A DNA stretch of 64,000 nucleotides from Hippasteria phrygiana (Eukaryota > Echinodermata > Asteroidea > Valvatida > Goniasteridae): assembly GCA_037893225.1 (NCBI GenBank), contig JAZGUH010000618.1:186001-250000 (forward strand). The letters run 5' to 3'. The position numbers were made by a program, and so were the translations under genes. Below are positions 1 to 12,700 of this stretch, piece after piece; within the stretch, counting starts at the first letter, position 1, and every line of letters begins with the position of its first letter. Below the pieces are notes generated by a model. That model saw only the letters and a program-made list of their open reading frames with translations. It was not told where the DNA came from and searched no databases.

Positions 1-124
1 AGTCATTTGTAGGTTTAGTGTACATGTTCTTAACTTCCTAAAATAAGTGAATTCCGAATATGATAGAAAGTTGTCTTTTAACTGCCTGATGAACAGATAC
101 TCTCATTTTCACAAAAACATCAAA

Positions 125-150
125 GGGTTAGGGTTAGGGTTAGGGTTAGG
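125..150 (+). repeat. Interstitial TTAGGG repeat (4 copies)
   Basis: Four tandem copies of GGGTTA in intronic sequence of the helicase gene. Too short for a telomere. Other telomere-like pieces here (1,803, 17,840, 20,838, 25,085) are ends of a TTAA-flanked repeat family, so this may be the same. Confidence 0.85.
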
Positions 151-237
151 TCTAATTAATGTTAAATTTACATTAATTACTTTTAACGTGTCATTTCTAT
201 TGTTCTTGCTCTTTTTTTTACTATGTAATTAAATCAA

Positions 238-580
238 TAGGTCTTGAGGTCTCGGTCTCGGACCCGAAGGTGTCAGTCTTGGTCTGGGACATGTGGGTCT
301 TGGTCTCGTCTTGAACCTCCTGGCTCGGTCTGGGAAGTGAAGGTCTCGGTTTTGGTCTCGGACATGAAGGTCCTGGTCTTGTTTTCAAACCCCCTGGTCT
401 CTGTCTCGGACCTAAAGGTCTTGGTTTTGGTCTCGGACATGCAAGTCTTGGTCTTTGTCTCTGTCTTGAACCTCCTGGTCTCGGTCTTGGTCTCAGAAGT
501 GAAGGTCTCAGTCTTCGTCTCAGACATGTAGGTCTTGAATGTCCCAGTCTTGGTGTTGGACTTCCGGGTCTCAACTACAA
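238..580. repeat. CT-rich minisatellite in helicase intron
   Basis: Degenerate tandem array of short blocks of the type GGTCTCGGTCTTGG and GACATGAAGGTC. A larger repeat is visible: CTTGAACCTCCTGG recurs about 158 bp apart. The long open frames across it on both strands are a by-product of the missing stop triplets. Confidence 0.75.
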
Positions 581-595
581 CATTGCTTACAGTAC

Positions 596-759
596 CTGGG
601 ATAGGCTGTTCTCTTAGAAAGTGTTGGTAAGTGTGTTTAGTAAACAGATGGAAGCACACTCCCTCCATGACACGGCCAGCCCGACCCCTGCGTTGTAAGG
701 CATTAGCTCTAGACACCCAGGTTGTTTCCAGACTCTCCATACTCTTGGAGGAGTCGTAT
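596..759 (-). CDS. DHX57: DHX57-like exon 14: motif VI (last exon inside window)
   Basis: [20 protein letters not shown] is followed by LQRRGRAGR (motif VI, arginine finger) and [10 protein letters not shown]. The most likely donor is CCCAG|GTACTG at 595, phase 1, which lets the next exon supply the expected Glu; a second GTAAGC donor five bases further on is possible. Later exons (HA2, OB fold) are not in the window. Confidence 0.93.
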
Positions 760-3700
760 CTATCAGAGGAACAGGTTAAATCACATGTTACGTACAATTC
801 AATTATCCATTCTTTTTTTGTCTATTCTGGGTAACCTGATTTGTTTTCAATCAAGTGCCTGATTTTGAATTAAGAGACTATAAGGAAGGAATTTTAGAAG
901 TTGGAGGAAACTCTACAGAAACCCTACAAGGAGCGCTGTGGCCTCGTGGCTTGGTGTATCGAACTCGGTGATACTACAGATTGTGGGTTTGAGACCGGCT
1001 GGGGTCATGGTGCTTGTGTCCTTGAGCAATGCACTTTGTCACAAGTTGCTTCTCTCCACCTAGGAGTAAAAATGGCGACCTGTGATGGCAGTGGTGGTTA
1101 TGTGTTTGTTTAGCCTTTGTTTAGCCTTTGTGCACTTAAATAGCAGCCGGGACTGTATACTCCCCAGCAGAGTTGGAGTCGAGTCCCTGCAAGTCCTTTC
1201 ACAAGTACTTTCGCAAGCCCAGTAGGAAGTCCTTTCATAAAGCCAGTCACAAGTAACTGGATGAACAATGACAAAGGAATGCCTTTGTCAAAGCTCATTT
1301 GAATAGCTTGTGATTGCGATTAGGACTGGAGGGCTTGTGATGGACTTGCAGGGACTTGTGATGGACTCGACTACATCTCTGCTCCCCAGGGAGCTGGGAA
1401 GGTTTCAGGAATGATTAATAGGCCTGATGACCAGTGGTAATAATATGTGACCCGCTCTACGAAAAAGGGTATTATGTCGCGCTAAGCAAAAACACACGCA
1501 GGGTTGTTCTATGTGCAGAGGGCAAAACAATTCATACAAGTGATATTTTTTGTTTTTGGTTTGTCGGTGTCCATTATATCTATATTTTCAGAATTTATTT
1601 TCAGAAACATTAATATCGATGAATATAGACGAAAAAAAAAAATGTTACTAGAACTTACTTCTATGTCATTTCTTTGCACTGTGGTCTTGGTGGATATGTG
1701 CGCTTTACAAATGTCCATTATTATTATTATTCCTGGAGAACTCAGGTAGAGACTCACACATTGTCTTTGTGTTTGTCAAAGAAAGTCGGGAAAATATCAG
1801 TCTTAACCCTAACCCACCTCAATCCTCCAAAATCTTCCTTCCAGTTTTGGAGGATTGAGGATGAATGGTGTTTCAATCGGAGGATTTTGGAGGATTGAGG
1901 ATGGTTCCTAGCAAAAAGGGTCTAGGGGGTTAGGGTTAATGTTATCTTGAATAATAAAAATCTTCCTTCAATAAACCTTATCCACAGTGGCCATGTTTGA
2001 GGTAAACTTTTGTCATTCAAATTCTGTAACAATGTAAGCACAAAAAGGTCTACCCGTGCCTGTCCATGGGTGACATACGGTCTATTACCACATACGCAGT
2101 GTGTACAATTGTGGCCAAAAATGTACCTAAACTTGAACAGAAAATGTTTCAGAACAGTAAATCGTTCCTTCAATTGTACCAGGAGGTAAAATCCCAGTAC
2201 AACATAAAGCCAGTTCGTTATCTCGAAGGTCAATGGTTATTCAGGATAAAATTGCTGATGCTATGTCACGCGATGTTACGCGAACACCCATTCTGATTAA
2301 ATTTAACACGTGCGCGTTGTGCGACCACCTTGTGCGTTCACACGCGCGCGTAAGGTCACGCGGGTCATTCGGGATAAAATGTCATTGTGCACATGCGCAG
2401 TTGAAATACCGAACTGGCCTATTTTTCAATCGTAAAAACCCCAGTACAATTGTTTATACTTCGATGTATAATCATTATACAATTGTCTGCTGTGATGTGG
2501 TCCATGGTGTTTTGTACACCCGAGGGGGCAAATGGCACCCGAGGGGGCAAATGGCACCCGAGGCAAAGCCTGTCCAAATCCAGGAGTTGGAACTTGAAAG
2601 AGCAGACGAAACGTAAACAGTAATGGCGGCAACGAAAGGTCTTCCAAACTTATCACAACTTTCGTATTAACTGTTCCCTATGCACACATTACATGGAAAT
2701 ATACAGTGGTTCGCGTAGTACCAGCGAAAACAAAACCTCTTCCCCAGGATCTGCTTCTATTAAACTTGTTGTTCAGAGCAGCCCTGGGGACGATCAAGGT
2801 AACGTACTCCACACGGGGTGCATCACTTTTTAGGAGTAACTTTTTAACAATAACCCCAACCAAAAAACGAATCAGGTATTTTGCTTTAGTGATTCCAAAG
2901 GTACCTTTTCTCCTTCATTTTCCCCGCATCGATGACATACACTATGTCATCGATGGTGATTGACGTCTCGGCGATATTCGTAGCAATGACAACTTTGGTC
3001 ACGCCTTCCCTGGGTTTGATGAAGGCGGAGTTCTGCTCCTCACTGGACAGGGACGAGTGAAGGGGTACCAGCTTAAACCTGAAAGATGAGCAAGGTTTAA
3101 ACGACAAAGGTTTAAACGGTAAAGGTCAAAAGGCAGAGGTCAATTAAAATTCGCATCCTCATTGAGTGATTCCCACAATGCTGCTTCCCAGGTTGTATCA
3201 TAAAATTGGGTGTGATCCCTGGCTATACGGCATTCTGGGTTTATGACTTCTGACTAGCGCCCGAACAAAGATACTGACAATTTGGGAGACCGCCAACATA
3301 GGGCAAGAGAGCTTAGTTGGTAGAGCACCGGTACTGTATTCCGGAGGTCGCAGGTTAAAATCCCGCTCCTGCCAGTTTTCTATGTTCACTTAGAAAATTT
3401 AAATATTATATTGTTTTGTGTTGGTCTTTGCTACAGTTTTCAGTACGTTAACCCCTTGAGTACGGTTGCAGCAAAGCGAAACGGACACAATGTGCTTGTG
3501 CAGTCAAGCGTAACATACACAATAATCCAACAATAAATTGAAACTGCACAAATAGCGGCAAATGGCCTCATCCGGCCTGGTGCCACTGTTTTTTGTGCGC
3601 CATTCGGCGTCATCCGTACGCAGGGATTAATCATTACAGCACTGGAAATTACAAATGACACTCTTCAACTCAGTAATCCTCCTGGAGGCAGAAAAAGTTC

Positions 3701-6700
3701 ATCCTCAATTGTTCTGGTTGGAAAGAGAAACATAATAATGTGCACGACCATCCAAGGAAAATACTCCGTTTGTCTGAAAATCATTGATGAAAAAAAAACT
3801 ATGCATATACTATTCAGTTTCCAATGGTCAGATTTTTCTGAACCAAACATTTGTCCCCAAAAGTATTTTCGTCAATGATTTTCAGATAAACAGTGCACGA
3901 TGGTCGTGTGCATTATTATATTCTACTTTTGAATAATTTTTCTAACCATAGCAAATTTAGGACGAATGCATTTTGTAGCCAAATTGGGGGCCTTTAAGGC
4001 AATGTGTCCCTTTGCTTCCATTTTACATCTGTGATGAGGTAAAATATGCTATGAATACTATAAAGCAAACTCATAAAGTCATAATCCTCACTGTTTCTTT
4101 GCTCTCGGTCCACAGAGAGCGCTCTGAAGTTGCTCATAACAGGACAGTATCTCGGCCAAACCAGGCAGGAAGATGAGAATGGCTCCATTCTTAGGATACT
4201 GCAAGAACCAAGACAGACAAATAACATCAAATACATCTTAAACCGCCCTATATTCAAATGTGCCTGGCGATATGGAAACGCATCATTTTTTGCATAAATT
4301 TGGTTAAGGAGTGACATCAAAGGTCACATATTTCAAAGGTGATCTGACTTGCGACGTCATTCCTAAACCCAAATTTTATTCAAAAAAATGCTGCGTGCGC
4401 ATACCGCTGGATACATTTCAATATATACACACGTGACCCCAGAGGGCACATTGTCCATACCTTGATAAAATAGCCACTTGCCCAATCTGGTCATTTTCAG
4501 TCTGTCCCAACAAGGTTCCCACATTAATTCACCTTAGTTTTCTCGCTACCTGCATAATGTGGCCAGTGGCCATTCTATTTGTACCCTGAGCATATGTTAT
4601 ACCAGCCCCAACAACAGAAGAGTGCCCCCTTCTATCAAAAGGAGCCAATGTGAGTCTGGACTGTCTCTCCATCACATCTAAACACTGTAGTGTCACTCCA
4701 AAATGTTATTAATATCAGGTGCATTCGAGTAGCTCACCCGGGTCGACTCGCGTTAGCCCCATGCCGTTCGATTAGCTCGGACGTCATACTCGGGTCAGCC
4801 ACCACAGACCCTGCTCGCGGAGCAGAGTCACTGGTGGAATTACGTCACATGCATGTGTAGTTACGTGTGATGGGCAGATTCTGCTGCTGCTGCAGCAATA
4901 AACTGACACTTACTATGTGACATCAACCCGAGAGGTCGTTTGAGCATTTGATTAGCCTGGCTCTCATCGCTAACAAGTCTGCCAACACCAAAGTCGATCG
5001 GGGTGAGCTACTTGTACAGTTTGCATATGAACATACAATGTACTTATAGTCAGAAGATGGAATGTTTGCATCAGGGATGATGATGTAAACTAGAACAGCA
5101 GTGTTGTCCATGGCCTTAAATTTTAGCAGGGCGGCAGATACAATGCGAGCGCGGAGCGCGAAGCCCTTAGGGTGTGGAGTCTGCGGCCCGCTTAAGGGCC
5201 CCGGGAAATTTTGGATTCTAGATGCTCTGTGGTGCAATCTGAGGCATTTCCTGGCCACTTTCTTCCGACTCTTTGAATCAAATTTGCTCGTGTTTACAAC
5301 TTGAAATGAAGGCAAGATTTTTAGGGGGTTAAGCCGGCCGGCCGGTGAGCTAAACATGCATATGGGCACAGCGCGCGTGGATAAGGTATTTTCCGAGAGA
5401 AAAAGACGCCCTCAAGTGTTAGGGAACATTGTAATTTAGGTAAACTGGTTCTCGACGCGACAAAGTGAAAATGATATTACCAGAGAGATGGGAACCAGTC
5501 CAGAATAATATTACGTGTATAGTTTTATGATGTGAATGCATAATATGTTGCGTACGTTGCATCCAGGGGCCAATTTCATGAAGCTGTTAAGCACACAAAT
5601 TTGGTTAGCATGCAAATGCTTCCTTGATAAAAACTGGAATACTAACCAGATTTCCATGTGTGGAATTTTGCTTTTGACTGGCATTCAGCTGTTTGCTTAG
5701 CATGAAAATTACATGGACTTTTGGCTGGTAACCTGTTTTTACTAAGCAAGACATTTTCATGCTCAGCAAATTTTTGTGCTTAACAGCTTTATGAAATTGG
5801 TCCCTGATCTGTTCGATTACTATAAACGCTACTGCAATACTGCTGAATGTTAATGCTGGCAAACTCTTCATGTTCGTTCCACAGAGTGCGGTAAACTTCT
5901 TCGTACTTAGATAAACTGTGAAGACGGTGGAGAATGGGGGAAATCCAATGGAAAAAAATAACAGAACGGTGAACATTTTAGCGGGGTGGTAAAACTTTAG
6001 CGGGGCGGCATACAATTTTGGCAGGAAGCTACAGCAATCGCTAGCATTGAAGGGATTCTAGGAACATGACCAAAACTTTCCTCCAAACTTATACATTTTT
6101 TACAGCCAGTTTGTGTTTAGGAAAAGAGCAAACAGATGAATTTGTGATGCGATCAAGCAAAATCAGTCTGAAGTAGGCCCTGGTCAATTTTGGGATTTTT
6201 ACATATTCATTTGTACCGTACTTCAAGCTCCATATTAGTGAAAACCCCATGTGAATACGACCTTTGGTTAAAAAGTTACAAATATTTGAACACCGGCACA
6301 TTAAAAAAAAAGAAACTGAGAAAATCAAGTTTAAAGTTACAGTACTTTAATTGAGTCATTTTTAGCACACTTATAATACATGTCACAACAAAGTCCTTAG
6401 CAACGATACCTTTGGTGCAAGATATTGTTTAAAAAGTCAATTTTGATTTTTCCACCCCTACAGACATTATTTTGGCCCACATCTCAAAACAAGGATTGCC
6501 GAGTTCCGACTGATTTTGCTTTATCGCATTACATTTATTAGCAGTCAGCACAGTCCAACCATTCATCCATTAAATTCAATTCTCAAAAATACTTACGTTC
6601 AAATATATAATTTGAGCTCCATCTCATTACTGGTATACAACTACACTCGAACAGACCTTAAATCTGATGACTGAAGACCCCTTGTCAGAATATGGAATTT

Positions 6701-9700
6701 GAGTCGGGGAGGATGATGTCAATTTTAAGAATTTTTTCTACTCAATGCTGTCCTTAGTATTGTATGCTTAGTGCTTTCCGAGAGCCTTTACAGGCTTACT
6801 TGGGCAGGACTCAAATCCACGACCTCCTGCTTACACTATTTGACCACCGAGCTTGCCAGGGTCGGCTGGCTACTACAAATCAACACAGCAGTCCCTCAGA
6901 GACCCCTTGTTTGTGAAGCTATAAACCTAAAGTCTACAGCAATCCCTAACGTACCTTCTGAAAAATATCCTCCTCGCCATGAGGGTCAGTCTTCTCCATA
7001 AAATTCTTTTTAAATATAACTTCCTTACCGTGAGGGTTAGATTTCTCCTATAATTCCTTCGCAATTTATCAAACTAACCACGAAGTTTAGTTCTCTCTTA
7101 AATTCCTTTAAAAGAATATACTCCTGACCGTGATGGTTTTTTTTTCTCTTAAAAATATTTCCTAGAATCACCCTCCTTAACTTATAGATCAGTCTTCTCT
7201 AAGCACTTTTACGATAAGTTAGCCAGACTTGAGAATTTTTATTAGTTATTGTCTATCTTCATTTAGGTTTAAATTTAATCAATGCTTACTTTAGCTAATT
7301 TATTTCGGTTGTTAATATTTTCATTTAAGTCTTTTTCGTTGACGTTCGCACGACCATTCGACGTTGCTACTTTTCTTTTTGAACCATTTATAATTTTTTT
7401 GGTGTCTTTTTTATCTTTACTATTTAATTTTTTTTGTTAATGCGCCTTTTACACGTCAAATATAAACGACAATGATCTTTTCCTTTACTTAAACTATACC
7501 CAAATTATTAATTTTAAAATTTTTTATTTTATTTTAAGGTCGTTGCAAATTCTGATGTAAATATTCTTCGATAATTCTATTTTAGTAGTAATAAATATCA
7601 TTTTTCCAATTTCCTGGCAATTAAACTCTGGTTCGTTCGTCCTTTCTGTTTGTCGTCATCTCCGTGTCTGTAACTCTTGTATCCCCTCGTGCCGAGCTTG
7701 GCAGTGATTGGATCTTGTAACTGGTCGTCAGGCTCATCAACAGGCACTTTTCCGAACGGTTTAAACCCCCCTTCTCCACGGGATCCGTCTGATCGTCTGG
7801 CGTATCGCAAGGTACGTTAGGGATTGCTGTAGACTTTTTATAGGTTTATAGCTTCACAAACAAAATCACAGGCTTACTTGGGCAGGACTCAATCCACGAC
7901 CTCCTGCTTACACTATTTGACCACCGAGCTTGCCAGGGTCGGCTGGCTAGTACAAATCAACACAGCAGTCCCTCAGAGACCCCTTGTTTCCTTCCACACA
8001 TATGGGTCATTCCATAAATTTGGGGTCCAAAAGTGTGACTTTAATTTTTGTGGTGTCCCTGTTACAGCTGACCTGTGTAATTTCCATCAAGTATCATTAA
8101 AATTGACTTCATACTATTTTGTACTTGTTTGGCGGGTACTTTGCATTACACAATCACTCTCGGAGATATAAGGCATTAAAGAATCTGTCCGGAATTGCAG
8201 ATACATGTTCCTATATAACACCAAAATGTTACACTTTTGGATCCCAAATTTATAGAATGGGCCATATCTACAAGACAATAACATCACCCATAGAGATTTT
8301 GGGAACTCAATGTTGTAACAATGTTTCATAACCACGTACCTCATGGTCTCCAAAGACAATCCAAGACACAAGCTCTTCAATTAAGTTATTGTTGATCTTC
8401 TCAGCGTCAATTGTGCCAAGGACCTTGATGGTAGCTTTGCTGTAGTCTGAATGTTTAGAGGAGAAATGATAAGCTGGCATGGTCAAAATTCTATTTAATG
8501 GTGCCCTCACACCATAGCGATCACCAGTTGCGTATGGTTGCGAATAAAAAATAGTGGTCATAAGTTCCGAACGCAACTCACACGCAACTAATAGGTTTTA
8601 TAGGTTTGAAGTACGCAACAAGCACGCAGGTGATCACAGACACACGCAGAGTAAGTTCAGAAATTTTGAACATGTTCAATAATTCTCTGCGAATGCCTGC
8701 GATCAATTTATACGCAACAGGGACGCAACAGGTACGCTACGATCGCAACACGATCGCAACAGGTACGCAACTCATAAGTTATGAACGCAGGTGATCGCAG
8801 GTCCAAATTTGAGGTATCTGGCCAGGTTTTAGTAGCGTACATGTTGCGAATGTGTTGCGTACCTGTTGCGATCATGTTGCGATCTTGTTGCGTGCCTGTT
8901 GCGTGCCTGTTGCGATCCTGTTGCGATCCTGTTGCGTGTGTAGCGTACCCCCAACCTATTGTGCTTATTCCCAGCGTATCCCCAACCTATGCCCTGCGTA
9001 TCCAACCTATTAGTTGCGTGTGAGTTGCGTGTTAGTTGCGTACTACATGCGTGTTGAGAAATGGTATAAATAGTGGGCCTTTTCTAGATCGGTGTCAGTT
9101 GTTGGTGGACCTCCGAGGTGACAACATGGAGCTACCTCTTGCTGTTATTTGACATCAGTTTAATCTGGTCAATTTAGCAACTACCACGCAACTTGCACGC
9201 AGGTCCAACGCAACTCGTAAGTTCTGCACGCAACTCACACGCAACTCACACGCAACTGATCGCAGATATTGGGGGATCATAAGTTCAGTTCGCAACCCAT
9301 AGGTTGAATAGGTTAGAAATTGACAAAATTGTTGATTTGGGTTGCGTTTGGTGCGTAGAACAATATTTTTTACACGCAACTCATAGGTTTCAGCATACGC
9401 TATGGTGTGAGGGCACCTTAAGGTTGATTATTTTTTGTTAAAAATATCTAGTAATTTGTTATATCAGAATACATTGATATTTTACCAATATTAAACAATA
9501 TGAACAATATGTCGCTTTACTGTTTACTTATAAGAAAAAAATATGTATTCTTTATGTGTGTCCTTATATTGCTATTCTATTTGACATTTTATATTCATTT
9601 ATTCTTATTTAGTAGCTATTAATTTATGATGATTCAATATTGTATGACGTACATGTAATTCAAATGTTTTGTTATATTTGTACTTTATTGTAAATTGTTC

Positions 9701-12700
9701 ACAATTCAGCCTTTGGGCTGCGAAGAATCGATAATAAAATCCTTGAATTAAAATTGAATTGATCGAGTAAGATTATTTTGGGGAAACATCCAAATAATAG
9801 ATTTATTTCAGATGATGGCGTTCAATATAAGATGACCTTGAGATGGGGTTTTCTGGTCCATCTTTGCGCAGTTGCAATCGAATATTTACATACAATTGGA
9901 CAAAAATATTTTAGAACAACACAAGTTATAAGTAGTTTTCTATTTCAATAAAATTAGGTGTCAGATTCCATCCTCATGCATGTATAATAATTTAGATTGG
10001 GTTCACAGCTTAGCAGGTCAAGTCTGAGTCACGAGTCATGAAGGTTAAGTGGAAAAACGGTTCGACCAAGCTGGTGACTGACGTTTGACCTTCCAGACGG
10101 AGCATTGAGAGGAGGGGAGTTGGTCTCACCAGACATGGGTCTATCGGTCAGAAAACGGGGATAAATTCTTTGGTATCTGGAGATCTATCCTTCATTTAGA
10201 TCTGGACCCAGGAAAACCGTAAGGGTAGTAGGGCTGGCAACTCAAAATATATGGCCAACCGTACCACCTCTGTTGTAGCCCTTTACCTAGAGTGGCTATT
10301 AGAATTGTATTGGGTGACGTCCATAGAAGAAAACATACTCAGTGCTTTCCCAGAGCCAGTGTAAAATTGAAACTAAAGACCTTTTTTTTATGCAAATCGC
10401 CCATGACAAGGCCAAAGGTCACTCGAGGTGTGGGCTACAGAGGAAAGTGTGGAAGAACCAGCCCCTCACACTGAAACAAGACAAGATAATCTCATCTCTT
10501 CACAGTATGAATAGGGTCGGGATGGGTACTGTAACTAGTCCACAGCAAGGCATTAATAATGCCTCTACCTATAGCCCAGCACTGGGCTCGAACCCACAAC
10601 TTGCAGAATTACCCACAGACCACGAATTCAATGCTCTAAACCACTAGGCCATGGCACTACTACAAAACAGCTTCTTGTATTAACAGCTTCCCAGGGATGA
10701 CTGGAAATAATATGAATGAAAAAAGTTTCCTGGGTGTTTTGATCCTAGAAGAATTTTTCTTTAAGGTTAAAAAAGGGACGTCTCTAACAAAGATTCTGCT
10801 GGCATCAAATATTAAAATAAAGAGAGTGAATTCTTTTACCACTATATCGCACAGCAAGCTGTTGGATTGTGAGATTCCAATCTTGGACGTTGTCTTTGAC
10901 GGGTTTGATCGTGACCGAGGCCAATGCTTCCTCTATGTCGTCCTCTATTCCTCCGTACTGGTAATTCTTCAACTGTTTGGATGTGCTCTCTGATTGGACG
11001 GCGTTGCTGCGTTTGATCGGTCGGGAGTAGGTGGAATTTTCCTCCAGTTTATACCTGAAACAATAGTTTGTAGGAGGCATGTGATGGAGAATTCGCTCAA
11101 TACAAAAATGCAAACAATTCACCTACTCGAAGGCATCGGGGCATGGTGAAATCGCACAAAGCATGGAGGAATGATACAAATGGAGTTAGAATGACCGACA
11201 GCGTATACACAGTCTCTGCTAGGCTTTGTGCACAGAGATCGTAGCCACCAATTCCCTGATAACCCATTGCTTCAAAAACAGTCACTGCTCCTCATTGGAG
11301 TAACTAATCCTCAGCAGAGATATTTACTGCATGGGCTGTTTCTTTTTCTTTAAATCGCCAGCGGCAACAATCACTGTCACTCTTAAGTCGTATTTTTCAA
11401 ACTTCTTCTGTATGACTACTCCATCAACTGAGGGAATTTCGATTTCAGGGAATGGTTTCATTCTGTAAGTTTGCACGGTAAAAGTTTTGAGCAGAAATTG
11501 ATTTGTTTGTTCTATTGAAAATCTTGCTTTATAGGTTTTGTCTCCGCTGGCTTGTTTTTGTTTTTCTTTGGTTCTGAACTTGGCTTACTTGCTACACTTG
11601 TAAATATTGTAATCATTACCAAACCTAATAGAGGAAATAAATTTGTAAATTGCGATTTTAATTTTTAATTAATTTGTTTGTTTTTTTGGGGGGGGGAATG
11701 TGGAACAGGATGGGACTGGATGGACAGACACAGGGAGTCTTTCTTGATATTGGTGATGCCAATGGTGATGCTTTTCCCCATAAATGCCAAATAAGACTGA
11801 CACTGGTTTTCAACTGTAAGCATACAAACTGTAGGGGTGCAAGCAAAAAATAAACTAAACTGGCCAAGAGCGGGATGGGGGTGCAATGGGGTGGTGTGGA
11901 GGGTTCGACCCCCCCCCCCCCCCCCTTACAATCCCTTCTGCCATAGCGCAACTTTTCTAACAACTATACTAAGTAGCCGCGTGAAATTGATCCAGGTTTT
12001 TCTAGCTATTGAATTATGCTGGATTCATCCAGATTCATGATTTACAACATATCTGAAGGGGTTAAAGATAGTGTACACGATTGGTAATCCTCCAAAATTG
12101 TTTTTACTGAATTGTTACGAAATAACTTACTAGACTGTAAGTTAATAGTAGTCTCAATCATCCTGTGAAATGATGGCACCAGGTGTGCTGTCGTTTTCAC
12201 GAAAAGTGGAAATTTATATCATTTTCCAACGATTGTTCGGCTGAACAATTGTTGGAAAACTGCCCTCTATTGACTGAATGTAGTTAATCCGTGTTGTGTA
12301 TAAAATGGGTTAACAATCCGAAAACGGGGGCACGCGTAGTGTACCGAAGTGACGCGTTGTAACCAATGCATGCAGTGGATCTTGGACGTTCCACTCGGCC
12401 CTCGGCCTATGTGACCAATTGAAAACGATCCCATTTACAAAGGGCGCTATAACAAATGCCGCCCGATGGTTGAAAACGAACGCCGTTTTTCTCTCGTTTT
12501 TTTGCTATCCAAGAACGCAAATCTTTGAACAGGTCAGTGAAATGATATTTCCTATAAAATACTAACCCCCAAATCTGCCCATTTCTGAAAATTGCAACAA
12601 TGACCAATTATGTACACTACCTTTAAGGATCACATTTGTTTCTCCAACCCGCTTCCCTGCTAACCAACCGCCTCCCTTATCTTCTATAAAATACCAATCG

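Noticed and set aside
125..150. Chromosome end
   Set aside because: Only four TTAGGG units inside an intron; no extended telomeric array.
244..797. Long Thr/Lys/Glu- or Val/Leu/Ser-rich frames at the left edge
   Set aside because: The part beyond the exon 14 donor is a minisatellite translation; only 596-759 is helicase exon.
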